A DNA stretch of 64,000 bases from Nocardia asteroides. GTDB lineage: Bacteria > Actinomycetota > Actinomycetes > Mycobacteriales > Mycobacteriaceae. The stretch is from NCBI GenBank assembly GCA_019930625.1, contig CP082844.1, forward strand, positions 6,634,001 to 6,698,000, read 5' to 3'. Positions 35,092 through 43,031 of this stretch are shown here, piece by piece; position 1 is the first letter of the stretch; each line of letters opens with the position of its first letter. A program made the translations under genes and the position numbers. Under the pieces are notes generated by a model. The model made no database searches and was not told the DNA's origin. It worked only from the letters and a program-made list of their open reading frames with translations.

Positions 35092-35940
35092 ATGACCCGG
35101 ACGACGAACCCGCACCATCCACGACGACGCCGCCAGCAGGACCGCACCAGTTCGTCGTGTGCGGAGATACCCGACCTCGGTTGCTGGGCACGCCGGATCC
35201 GCGAGCGCCGCAAGCTCCCGCGCCCGCGCGCCGCCGACCGCCTCCACATCAGCAAGGAGATGCTCAAGAAGATCGAGAACAGCGATGCCCCGTGCTCGCC
35301 AGTGGTTTTGAATCACCTCGTCACCGCCTACGACCTCGATCGCGCGCAGGAACGCTACATCCGTGACCTCGCCCGGCCCGCGGTCGCTCTGCCGCCGATC
35401 GAGGAACTACGCACCCGCACCGACACTCCCGAGAACCGGGCGACACTGACCTACCTCGACCGCCGCGAGATCGCCGCCGCCTACATCGATCCGCTGTGGA
35501 ATGTGGTCCTCGCCAACGAACGGTTCACTGCAGGCCTGCCCGGCATCCAACAGTTCCGCGACAACATCGCCTTGTGGTTCTTTCACCCCGGCACCACCAC
35601 GCCCACCGCCGAACCCATCGTCGTGCACTGGGACAGCGCCGCCGCCTACCTGGTCGCGACCCTGCGCGGCGCCCTCGGACGCCACCGCGAAACCCCGCAC
35701 GCCCTCACCCTCTTCCACAACCTGCGCGGTGCGGCCACCTTCCGCGAGGCGTGGGACACCAGCGACGCCGTCGCTTACGGCCGCCGCCCCGAGGAACCCG
35801 TCCACCTGCGCGACCCCACCACCGGCGAGCCGTACACCGTACACATCCACCTCGGCTACGCCTCGAGCTCCCACGACGTCCGATTCTGCATGTGCTACCG
35901 CGAGCCCTACCCCCGGACCAGGTCTGACCGACAGTGTTAG
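35092..35940 (+). CDS. XRE-family regulator with MmyB-like ligand-binding domain (1)
   Basis: This 282-residue protein starts at ATG 35092, ten bases after TAGGAG. An HTH lies at about residues 33-85 (RIRERRKLPRPRAADRLHIS and KKIENSDAPCS). The C-terminal MmyB-type PAS-like domain (about 115-270) has the usual AAYIDPLWNVVLANERF and LRGALGRHRETPHALTLFHN motifs. Such proteins bind fatty-acid-like ligands and control nearby genes. A second, related regulator follows at 36384. The first 30 residues are Arg-rich and may not be part of the folded protein. Confidence 0.8.
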   Translation: MTRTTNPHHPRRRRQQDRTSSSCAEIPDLGCWARRIRERRKLPRPRAADRLHISKEMLKKIENSDAPCSPVVLNHLVTAYDLDRAQERYIRDLARPAVALPPIEELRTRTDTPENRATLTYLDRREIAAAYIDPLWNVVLANERFTAGLPGIQQFRDNIALWFFHPGTTTPTAEPIVVHWDSAAAYLVATLRGALGRHRETPHALTLFHNLRGAATFREAWDTSDAVAYGRRPEEPVHLRDPTTGEPYTVHIHLGYASSSHDVRFCMCYREPYPRTRSDRQC

Positions 35941-36274
35941 CCGACACGAAAATGCCGATGAACCGCAGCTCACCGTGCCAACGAATGCGACCGGCATCGC
36001 CGTGCCGACAAACGCGCCGGTTGCCGCCGATGAGCGCCGTACGGGCACAAGGCCCGCACGGTCCTGGCCTCGCGGTCCGGTCACGTGCGCACAGCCGGAG
36101 GCATCGAGAACGCCGACGCAACCGGCATCGCCACTGCCAACGCCCGGCTGGCCAGATCGGCAGGCTGAGCGCCTTTTAGTAGGAATCCTGAGTGCCATAC
36201 AACAGACCCAGGAACCCGACCCTCGCCCCACACGGCATGCCCCGAATCCCCTCACCACCGAACAGGAGTACCGA
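35941..36274. other. Gap without a supported gene
   Basis: This stretch holds ACCGGCATCGCC repeated near 35992 and 36121, which in one frame reads NATGIAVP and ATGIATAN. It may be a decayed coding repeat. No start, ribosome site or family supports a gene. Confidence 0.35.
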
Positions 36275-36382
36275 ATGACAAGCAATCCCCCCAACCGCCA
36301 CCACGACGCCGAGCAGACGCCTCGTCGTTCGCACGCCGGGGAAATCGCGCACGCGCTACCCCCGCACAGACGGGAAAGATGA
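36275..36382 (+). CDS. Small basic peptide before the second XRE regulator (35 residues)
   Basis: ATG 36275 follows AGGAG by six bases. The product begins MTSNPPNRHHDAEQTPRRSH and ends in PPHRRER. Its TGA is one base before the next gene's ATG at 36384, so translation is probably coupled. It may be a leader or a real small protein. Composition (His/Arg/Pro) gives no function. Confidence 0.4.
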   Translation: MTSNPPNRHHDAEQTPRRSHAGEIAHALPPHRRER

Positions 36383-36383
36383 A

Positions 36384-37157
36384 ATGCGCAAAGCCCCGGC
36401 ACTCGACGGGATGCCCGACTTCCACGACTCGCTCGAATGGCTGCGCCACCACCATCACCTCTCCCGCGAGTCCGCCGCCCAACAAGCCGGCTTCAGCAGC
36501 TCCTACCTCCACCAGCTCGTCCGGGATCGGACCTACCCCGGCCCTCGTATCTTCACCAAACTGGCCGACGCCTTCGACCTCGACCCCTCACAGCGACGAC
36601 ACCTGCACGAACTGTGGCACCCCTCCCTCGACCTGCCACCCGCCGAGGAACTACGTCAGCACCTCATGCTCCTGGGCATCCAAGCCCACCTCGACCACCT
36701 CGATACCCGCCAGGTCCTCGCCGTCTACCTCGACCCCCTCCGAACCGTGCTGCACGGCAACCGAATCTTCCACCGCATGGTGCCCAGCCTCGCCGAGGCC
36801 GGCAACAACTACTTCCAGTGGATGTTCTCCCCCGCCGCCCGCGACCACATCGACAACTGGGACAACGAGGCCCGCTACACCGTCACCATCCTGCGCGGAA
36901 CGCTCGGTCGATACCGCGACCTCCCCCGCGCACGATCCCTGTTCCGGAAACTGCGGACCACCCCCGAATTCCCCCGCGTCTGGGAATCCACACCCATGCA
37001 AGTCACCTACGACCGCCCCCGCCCGACACCGATCCACATTCGTACACCCGGCACCGACCAGCCCCTCTCACTCAGCCTCGAGATCAGCGACTACCCCGAC
37101 TGCCCCGATGTCCTCCTCGCCTACGGCCTCTACGACACATCGGCCATCGCCCGCTAA
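36384..37157 (+). CDS. XRE-family regulator with MmyB-like ligand-binding domain (2)
   Basis: This is a 257-residue protein with an N-terminal HTH (about residues 13-65: DSLEWLRHHHHLSRESAAQQ and SSYLHQLVRD) and an MmyB-like domain (about 95-250: VLAVYLDPLRTVLHGNRIFH and ILRGTLGRYRDLPRARSLFR). It is related to the regulator at 35092 in both halves, so the two may form a pair that binds similar ligands. ATG 36384 is two bases after the stop of a small coupled frame. The gene orientation is opposite to that of the RiPP operon that follows. Confidence 0.8.
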   Translation: MRKAPALDGMPDFHDSLEWLRHHHHLSRESAAQQAGFSSSYLHQLVRDRTYPGPRIFTKLADAFDLDPSQRRHLHELWHPSLDLPPAEELRQHLMLLGIQAHLDHLDTRQVLAVYLDPLRTVLHGNRIFHRMVPSLAEAGNNYFQWMFSPAARDHIDNWDNEARYTVTILRGTLGRYRDLPRARSLFRKLRTTPEFPRVWESTPMQVTYDRPRPTPIHIRTPGTDQPLSLSLEISDYPDCPDVLLAYGLYDTSAIAR

Positions 37158-37498
37158 GGCGGCCCCGTGCGACGGTGGGTGTCCACGACGCTCGCCGCCT
37201 GCTGCGATCGATCAAATGGTCAGTCAAACAGTCGCCCGAGCAGGGCGCCCTGGCCGGATTGCAAATACCTCCTCTACGCGCTCAGGCAGGACGATCTCGC
37301 ACGCCACGAGCAGGATGCAGCCGAATTGTCTTGGTGCATGGAGTCGTTCAACGAGCTGGTGGCTGCGGTACAGGCCGGACGGTTGCAGCTGCCGACGAAA
37401 CAAAGCAGCGGCAGCCACTTCCGGCGCGCGAGCCCGAAAGTTCGGGCTCCGAATGACCTCGGTGTAGGTCCTGCCCCCTTTGAGCAAACTCGGACCGA
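37158..37498. other. Gap with a possible coding remnant
   Basis: A plus-strand frame around 37255-37385 reads like real protein (YLLYALRQDDLARHEQDAAE, then LSWCMESFNELVAAVQAGRL) but has no clear start and no recognised family. It continues across the terminator-like hairpin and into the end of hisS on the other strand. It is probably a remnant of a gene lost at this junction. Confidence 0.35.
37430..37449 (-). terminator. Terminator-like hairpin after the RiPP operon
   Basis: GAGCCCGAA (37430-37438) and TTCGGGCTC (37441-37449) form a perfect 9-bp stem with a very short loop, 50 bases downstream of the hisS stop on the minus strand. No U-tract follows, so termination is inferred from stem and place. 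Confidence 0.45.
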
Positions 37499-38803
37499 CT
37501 ACTGTGGTCGATCGTTTGAGGTACGGGTCGATGTCTCCAGTTCGCGCTCATCGCTACGAACGACCGCGCCGTCTACCAGTTGAAGAATCGCGAACGATCC
37601 AAAAGAGGCCGCCTCCAGGCGCTTCAGTTGAGCGCCGAGCTTGCCGCTACGCCGGACAACTTCAACCGTGCGGCTATCGTGCCGCAACTCGCGCGCTGCC
37701 GAGAGTGCCTCCGCAACGGGGACGTCGGGTTCGACGAGGATCGCGAGGGCGTCGTGGCGAGCCTGGTGGCCGAGTAGGTTCACAATGCGTTCGAATCCGA
37801 TGGAGAAGCCGCAGGCGGGTACGTCTTTACCGAGGGATCGGCCGATCAGCTGGTCATAGCGTCCGCCACCAGCGACCGAGCTGGACGACTCGGGGTGGGC
37901 GATCTCGTAGATCTGGCCAGTGTAGTAGCCCATGCCACGCACCAGGGTGGGGTCGAATTGCCAAGCGAGCGAACGTTCTTCCGCGAGGAGGTCCAGGCTG
38001 GCGGTGGTGGCAGCGAAGTCGTCGAGGGACTGCTGGGGCACGCTTGGCAGCGCGTCGGCCAACACGTCAAGGAGTTTGCCTGTCGGGGTGTCCTGGAGCG
38101 CGGCGATCTTGTCCAGTGCTGCGGCCACGGCCTCTCCGGGCATCTCTGACTTGGCGAGTTCGGCGCGGACGCCGTCCCAGCTGATCTTGTCGAGCTTATC
38201 CAAGGCGATGAAGAACTTGTCCCAGCAGGCTTCGGGCAGGCCGGAGTCTGCGGCGACAGCGGTGAGGAACCGGCGGTCGGACAGCCGCACGGTCACGTTG
38301 TCGAGGCCAACGGCGGCCAGGGCGCTGGTGGTGGCTTCGATCAACTCGGCTTCGGCCAGCACGCCGGGTTCGCCGATCATGTCGATGTCGCATTGGTAGA
38401 ACTGGCGGTAGCGGCCCTTCTGGGGCCGTTCGGCACGCCAGACGGGGCCGACTTGCAGGGCGCGGAACGGGGTGGGCAATTGAGCGTGATTGTTGCCGTA
38501 GAACCGGGTCAGCGGCACTGTGAGGTCGAACCGCAGCCCGAGGTCGACCAGATCGGCGACGATGCTGCGAGGTTCGACTTCGGGGGGCAGGCCGCGACGC
38601 AGGACCTGGTAGATCAGCTTCTCGTTCTCGCCGCCCTGGCCCCCCTGCAAGCGGGTGATGTCCTCCAGGGCGGGAGTCTCGATGCGCTGATAGCCGTAGC
38701 TGCGGTAAATCTCTGTGATGGTCGACAGCACATGGTCCCGCGTGGCGACCTCTGCGGGGAGCAGATCGCGCATTCCGCGGGCAGGACTGTTGTCGACTTT
38801 CAC
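37499..38803 (-). CDS. hisS: Histidyl-tRNA synthetase homologue at the end of the RiPP operon
   Basis: The 434-residue protein has full class II HisRS features: GMRDLLPAE at the start, motif 2 RAERPQKGRYRQFYQCDID (about residue 121), the histidine-specific LVRGMGYYTGQIYEIA (about 286), motif 3 region ACGFSIGFERI and a C-terminal anticodon-type domain (about 340-434). Nothing obvious is missing, so it should charge tRNA-His. It uses GTG 38803, overlapping a 30-codon frame. Its location behind RiPP tailoring genes, not beside usual hisS neighbours, suggests a second copy acting in self-resistance or in tRNA-dependent chemistry. It could also be the only hisS; the window cannot tell. Confidence 0.85.
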   Translation of the reverse strand: MKVDNSPARGMRDLLPAEVATRDHVLSTITEIYRSYGYQRIETPALEDITRLQGGQGGENEKLIYQVLRRGLPPEVEPRSIVADLVDLGLRFDLTVPLTRFYGNNHAQLPTPFRALQVGPVWRAERPQKGRYRQFYQCDIDMIGEPGVLAEAELIEATTSALAAVGLDNVTVRLSDRRFLTAVAADSGLPEACWDKFFIALDKLDKISWDGVRAELAKSEMPGEAVAAALDKIAALQDTPTGKLLDVLADALPSVPQQSLDDFAATTASLDLLAEERSLAWQFDPTLVRGMGYYTGQIYEIAHPESSSSVAGGGRYDQLIGRSLGKDVPACGFSIGFERIVNLLGHQARHDALAILVEPDVPVAEALSAARELRHDSRTVEVVRRSGKLGAQLKRLEAASFGSFAILQLVDGAVVRSDERELETSTRTSNDRPQ

Positions 38804-38892
38804 AGGGCATCCTTCGCTGCGTTGGTGGGAGTAGCCCGGCTCACCAGAGTGGGGCCGGTGGCAGGTACATGGACATGCAGGTACTTGGACAT
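38800..38892 (-). CDS. Possible 30-residue leader peptide before hisS
   Basis: ATG 38892 to TGA 38800, the stop overlapping the hisS start (GTGA). The peptide begins MSKYLHVHVPATGPTLVSRA and has two His codons close together. It is partly encoded by a 16-base direct repeat (38863-38894; GCAGGTAC(A/T)TGGACAT). No Shine-Dalgarno site is visible. It could be a translational leader sensing His-tRNA, or chance. Otherwise the gap 38893-39020 shows nothing. Confidence 0.35.
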   Translation of the reverse strand: MSKYLHVHVPATGPTLVSRATPTNAAKDAL

Positions 38893-39020
38893 GTTAGTCA
38901 GGCTGGGATCATGTCCGGTCGGCGACGTGTTCGGCGGCGGCATCGTGCTCAGGCAGCTGTTGGCCTGTGACTGCGAGGTTGGCGCGGGGAATCGCGTGCG
39001 GAACGGTCCGCCAGCGGTGA

Positions 39021-39902
39021 CTAGAGGGTCTCGTAGGCATGGAGGCTTTGTTGTGCCTGGCAGAAGTCGGCTCGGGCTTGGTCAGTATCCGACCAGTCGT
39101 CGCCGTAGATCAGCTCCAGTTGATCGGGGATCGCGCCGTAGACGTCGCCGGGGCGGCTGCGCGCCCCGAAATCGCCCAGTAGCCGGCGGCGGCGCGGCGT
39201 TTGGCGATCGAGGATATCGACGTCGGGAGTTATCCAATAGTCGACGGGTCGGCAGAATAGTTGGCCGTAGCGCAGGACCACGCTAATGCGGGTGGTGTCG
39301 CTGGTGTTGGCTGCGACGCCATGACCGAGTGAGAGCGGGAACAACACCACGTCACCGGCATGCGCAAGGATCTGTCTGGGCTCGGCAACCTGTTCGAACG
39401 CGATCTTGCCCGGAAAGTTCGCCTGGTGGGAGCCAGGAGCGACGGTGAAGTTCCCAGCATCGGGCCTGGTGAGTTCGGTGAGGAAGAACTGGGCTTTGAT
39501 CTGCACTTCCTTGACGCTGGGTGCGGCGTGGATGAGCGACGGGCCTTGGTCGGTATGGAAGGCCACGAGAGGCTCGGGTGCGGGGTATCGGAAGAAGATC
39601 TCCGAGCCGAGCACCTGCACGTACGGGCCGATGAGCCCGAGAATCCGGCCGAACACCCCAGGGTGATCGAGCAGCAGATCCAGTTCTGGGCACCAGCGCA
39701 GCGCATTCGCGATGCTCAGGTCTCGATTGTTGCCAGCGTCGAAGACATCGGCAAAATCGACGGCAGCGTCGCTGCTGTGCAGGTCGAGCAGCGCAGCGTG
39801 AAGCGTTTGTACTTCGGCAGGCGCGAGCGCGCCGCGGATGTGCAGATAGCCCTGTTCGGCCCATTGCTCGCGTTCGTCGTCGGTCATCAGCCGTTGTGTC
39901 AT
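39021..39902 (-). CDS. PhyH-type Fe(II)/2-oxoglutarate oxygenase
   Basis: This is a 293-residue protein with the PhyH-type jelly-roll order: EQGYLHIRGALAPAEVQTLH near the start, the iron-binding HxD in FHTDQG (about residue 113), the distal His in LSLGHGVAANTS (about 192) and the 2-oxoglutarate-binding Arg in TRISVVLRY. Such enzymes hydroxylate or desaturate small molecules or peptides. ATG 39902 overlaps the stop of the second oxygenase (ATGA), so they are translated together. In a RiPP operon it probably modifies the core peptide or an amino acid released from it. Confidence 0.8.
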   Translation of the reverse strand: MTQRLMTDDEREQWAEQGYLHIRGALAPAEVQTLHAALLDLHSSDAAVDFADVFDAGNNRDLSIANALRWCPELDLLLDHPGVFGRILGLIGPYVQVLGSEIFFRYPAPEPLVAFHTDQGPSLIHAAPSVKEVQIKAQFFLTELTRPDAGNFTVAPGSHQANFPGKIAFEQVAEPRQILAHAGDVVLFPLSLGHGVAANTSDTTRISVVLRYGQLFCRPVDYWITPDVDILDRQTPRRRRLLGDFGARSRPGDVYGAIPDQLELIYGDDWSDTDQARADFCQAQQSLHAYETL

Positions 39903-40609
39903 CGCTCGATGCCTCCATACAGCGTGGTGATCGAGAAGCGGGATCCGTGTTGGACCGGCCGGACAGCATGCGCTCGTGTGGGTGCTAGCGGGAGAAGCAA
40001 CGCGGAGTTGAATCGCGGTCGCAACTGCCGTGTTTCGGGTCGCAGGGTCCATTTCTTCAGGGGAAAGAACCAGTCCGGATCGTCGTATTCGACGACCTCT
40101 TCGACCAGACCGACGACGGTTTCCCCGCCGTCACCTGAAGTCCAGTCCGCCGTGAGATTGCACACGACCGAGAGCCGGTACTCGGGTGCTGGACAATCAT
40201 CGTGCGGGTCGACGTAGTCACCGACATCCATACGGTAGGGCGTCGTGGGCCGCAGCACCTCGAGAGGTTGCCCGAGCCATCGGCTCAGCTGGTCCAGCCA
40301 CCACGGGCTAACGAACATGTCGAGGGCATCGAGCGCAGTCATATCGGGCGCGGCGGCCGTTGCGATGGGACTGTCCGGCATGTCGCCCAGACGCATTGCA
40401 CGGCTTACACGTTTCGTGTCGCCGATTTCGTCGCGCTCGTAGTGGATTCCACGAGCCAGATGGTCGGCAAGGGAGCTGGCGTAGTCGGGATCGAGCACGT
40501 CATCTACACGGATGGCGACAAGTTCATCGGCGATGACCACCGTGTCCTCGATGAAGCAGCGGCCTGCAGCGACCGGACGCGTCTCCAGTTCGAATTGCAG
40601 TATTCGCAT
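39899..40609 (-). CDS. 2OG-Fe(II) oxygenase-like protein
   Basis: This is a 236-residue protein. ATG 40609 follows GGAGGAG by about eight bases. It has an HxD pair in VDPHDDC (about residue 135), a distal His in RAHAVRPV (about 211) and an Arg in RFSITTLYG, matching the iron and co-substrate ligands of prolyl-hydroxylase-like oxygenases. It differs from the PhyH-type enzyme downstream, so the pathway uses two oxygenases of different subfamilies. It is the first gene after a small gap of 17 bases behind the oxidoreductase. Hydroxylation of a peptide residue is a reasonable inference. Confidence 0.7.
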   Translation of the reverse strand: MRILQFELETRPVAAGRCFIEDTVVIADELVAIRVDDVLDPDYASSLADHLARGIHYERDEIGDTKRVSRAMRLGDMPDSPIATAAAPDMTALDALDMFVSPWWLDQLSRWLGQPLEVLRPTTPYRMDVGDYVDPHDDCPAPEYRLSVVCNLTADWTSGDGGETVVGLVEEVVEYDDPDWFFPLKKWTLRPETRQLRPRFNSALLLPLAPTRAHAVRPVQHGSRFSITTLYGGIER

Positions 40610-40626
40610 TGTCTTTTCTCCTCCGT

Positions 40627-41640
40627 TCAGCAGGCGCCGTTGAGCCGACCGAGGGCCTTCCCTCGTGGCCGGATCCAACGGGAGGTGGATCGCTCCGCGT
40701 GGTCATAGGCGGCGGTCACGAGCACGCTGATCTGCTCGACGTCACTCAGCCGGGAACCCATCGGCGGCTCACCTACTGCGATCCGGTGCAGGTCAGTGAC
40801 CGGGCGCAGCATGGGCTCGGGCGCGATCACGGTGGGTTCTGGCGCGTCGAAAGTGCAGCCGTTCTCGTTCAGGAGGGCGGCACCTTGGTCCGCTTCGAGG
40901 GCGATCTGCCAGTCTCCGCAGCCAGGCCCCTCCTCCGCGTCGGCGAGCACCAGGCGCACCTCGACGGCCCCAGCACGGAAACAGAGGTCCGCTTCGACGT
41001 CCGCGCCGCGTTCGTTACGGCCAAAGACCGCCGTGATCGTGTTGGGGGTGGGGGCCGGAACGTCGGCGGGCAGGAACATGGCAATGACATCCAGTGCGTG
41101 GCTACCGTTGTCGATCAGTACGCCGTGCCGGGGGCCGGCGGACGCCCTGTAGGTGGGTGCTGTGTGGGCATACCTCGTTGCGTACGGTCCCGTCCAGCGA
41201 GCCTCGATTCGGCACAGTGACCCGATTGCCCCCTGTGCGACCAGCTCGGCGCTCTCGCGGATGTGCGGCTGATAGCGTCGGTTGAACGGGGCGACCCAGT
41301 ACGGTCGTTCGCCGGCCAGACGCCGCAGCCGGGGAAGTTCGCTGGAGGTCGCGGCGACAGGCTTCTCGACCAGGCATGGCAGTGTGGCGGGAAGCCCCTC
41401 GAGTACATCGAACACCGCTCGCGGCGGCACCGCCACCACGACGGCATCGAGCACGCCAGCGTGCACCATCGAATCGACATCGTGATACGCGGTGCTGCCG
41501 AAGTCCTCGGCTGTTGCGGCCGCCGAACTGTGGCGAGCGGCGGCTACGCCAGCGAGGTTCATGGTTGGGTCGGTCACGATGTCGAGGGCATGCGAGCGCG
41601 CCGCGAGTCCGGCGCCGACGAGTCCGATTTGGAGGCTCAT
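40627..41640 (-). CDS. Gfo/Idh/MocA-family oxidoreductase
   Basis: The 337-residue protein has an N-terminal Rossmann fold (IGLVGAGLAARSHALDI), the family motif CLVEKPVAAT (about residue 90), and a C-terminal alpha/beta domain with GVLIDNGSHALDVIAMFL. These NAD(P)-dependent enzymes oxidise or reduce sugars, cyclitols or imines. In a RiPP pathway it could reduce or oxidise a group produced by the radical SAM enzymes. Its ATG overlaps the stop of the B12 radical SAM gene (ATGA), tying it to the operon. Confidence 0.8.
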   Translation of the reverse strand: MSLQIGLVGAGLAARSHALDIVTDPTMNLAGVAAARHSSAAATAEDFGSTAYHDVDSMVHAGVLDAVVVAVPPRAVFDVLEGLPATLPCLVEKPVAATSSELPRLRRLAGERPYWVAPFNRRYQPHIRESAELVAQGAIGSLCRIEARWTGPYATRYAHTAPTYRASAGPRHGVLIDNGSHALDVIAMFLPADVPAPTPNTITAVFGRNERGADVEADLCFRAGAVEVRLVLADAEEGPGCGDWQIALEADQGAALLNENGCTFDAPEPTVIAPEPMLRPVTDLHRIAVGEPPMGSRLSDVEQISVLVTAAYDHAERSTSRWIRPRGKALGRLNGAC

Positions 41641-43031
41641 GCCGGTCTCCCGACGAACGGAAGGTGTTTCTGCACCTGCTCAGCCGCGTGGTCCCATTGG
41701 CTGCGGATCGGTTCCAGGCGTCGCAGATTGGCGGTATCGCGGAAGTCGGGAGAGCAGAACTCGTCGTAGCAGCGGCTGACCCAGTCGCGAATGTCCGTGG
41801 TGGACATGGCTTCGTTGTGGCAGACGGGCATGTCGAGCCAACTGGTTGTTTCGTACCAGTACTTGTCGGGAATCGTGATGCCGTACCGTCCGGGATTTGC
41901 GTACACGTCCGTGCCGGGGCGGGGCTCCATGACGTTGAACGTGGCGACCGTGGGATTCACGAGCCGGATGAAATCCATGGTGGCCGCCAGGGTTTCGGGG
42001 GTGTCCCCTGGCGCACCGACAATGAATGACGCATGCAGCTCCAGCCCCGCCGCCATGATCCGCGCAGCCGTCTTGTACAGCCGCGCAGGCGAGGTGCCCT
42101 TTTTCACCAGTCGCAGTGTCTGTTCCTGAACGGACTCGAATCCGACGAACACCCGATATGCGCCCGCCTCGATCATCGCGTCGAGCACTTGCGGGCGCGC
42201 GTCCTGTGCCCGCATGTTGCTGGTCCACGGGATCGTCAGGCCACGCCCCGTGATCTCCTCGCAGATCGCAACTGCTCGGCGCGGGTCGCCGGAGAAGGTG
42301 TCGTCACCGAAGAAGATCGAGGAGAACCCCATCTCGGCGACGGTTTCCATCTCGTCCGCGACGTGCGTCGGGCTGTTCCACCGGGCCGTACGACCAGCGA
42401 TCGTCGTCGAGCAGAAGGTGCAGCGACTTGGGCATCCTCGGGCGGTCATGACGACCGTCTCGTAGTCGTAGTCGAGGTAGTTGCGCATGTCGAAGATGCT
42501 GCGGTCGGGTCGTCCGTATCGGTCGAGATCCATCTCCGGAGGCGCGGGCGCCGTCGTCCGGACGCCGGGTCCGTCTCGGAAGACCAGGCCGGGTACCTTC
42601 GCCAGCGTCGAGGTGCCGGCGCCGGAACCAAGAGCGTCAGCGAGGTCGACGATGCTGTCCTCGGCGTCGAACAGCAGCACGAAGTCGACGCAGTCGTGGC
42701 GGGAGAGGCATTCGGTGCCGATGAACGAGACATGCGGGCCACCGAACACAATCGGGGTCGTCGGCCGCCAGCTGCGAACGGCTCGCGCGATCTCGAGCGC
42801 GTGAAAGTAGCTCTGAGCGACGGAGGTGACGCCGACCAGGTCCGGGTAGATGTCGTCGAGCCTTGCAATCAGCGCATCGACGTTGTTGCCCTCGAAAGGC
42901 AGGTCCACGTGCACCACTTCGTGTCCTGCCCTGCGCAGCGAGCGCGCCATGTAGGCGTAGCCGAGAGGGGGATGCAACAGCAACGTATGCGGGTCGTGCG
43001 TGTAGTGCGGATTGACGAACAGAATCTTCAT
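41637..43031 (-). CDS. B12-binding radical SAM enzyme
   Basis: The 464-residue protein has an N-terminal cobalamin-binding Rossmann domain (ILFVNPHYTH; PDLVGVTSVAQSYFHAL; PIVFGGPHVSF). The radical SAM core begins with the [4Fe-4S] motif GCPSRCTFC (about residues 201-209), followed by GFSSIFFGDDTF. Class B radical SAM enzymes of this build typically methylate unactivated carbon or phosphorus, or rearrange rings. ATG 43031 overlaps the stop of the SPASM gene (TGATG); GTG 43034 is an alternative start. It is the likely source of C-methylation or another radical step in the RiPP pathway. Confidence 0.88.
   Translation of the reverse strand: MKILFVNPHYTHDPHTLLLHPPLGYAYMARSLRRAGHEVVHVDLPFEGNNVDALIARLDDIYPDLVGVTSVAQSYFHALEIARAVRSWRPTTPIVFGGPHVSFIGTECLSRHDCVDFVLLFDAEDSIVDLADALGSGAGTSTLAKVPGLVFRDGPGVRTTAPAPPEMDLDRYGRPDRSIFDMRNYLDYDYETVVMTARGCPSRCTFCSTTIAGRTARWNSPTHVADEMETVAEMGFSSIFFGDDTFSGDPRRAVAICEEITGRGLTIPWTSNMRAQDARPQVLDAMIEAGAYRVFVGFESVQEQTLRLVKKGTSPARLYKTAARIMAAGLELHASFIVGAPGDTPETLAATMDFIRLVNPTVATFNVMEPRPGTDVYANPGRYGITIPDKYWYETTSWLDMPVCHNEAMSTTDIRDWVSRCYDEFCSPDFRDTANLRRLEPIRSQWDHAAEQVQKHLPFVGRPA

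Noticed and set aside
35930..36180. TGTTAGCCGACA near 35932, resembling TGTTAGCTGACA in the transposon left end, considered as a far transposon end
   Set aside because: The true right end is at 18525-18550 with matching 26-bp repeat and 5-bp duplication. The resemblance at 35932 is short and in the wrong orientation.
37158..37498. An attachment site or tRNA gene at the border between conjugative element and RiPP region
   Set aside because: No cloverleaf or direct repeat pair was visible, and no integrase gene is in the window.
38804..39020. A T-box riboswitch upstream of hisS
   Set aside because: No T-box sequence or specifier-type stem was recognisable. Only a short His-codon frame with a direct repeat is present.
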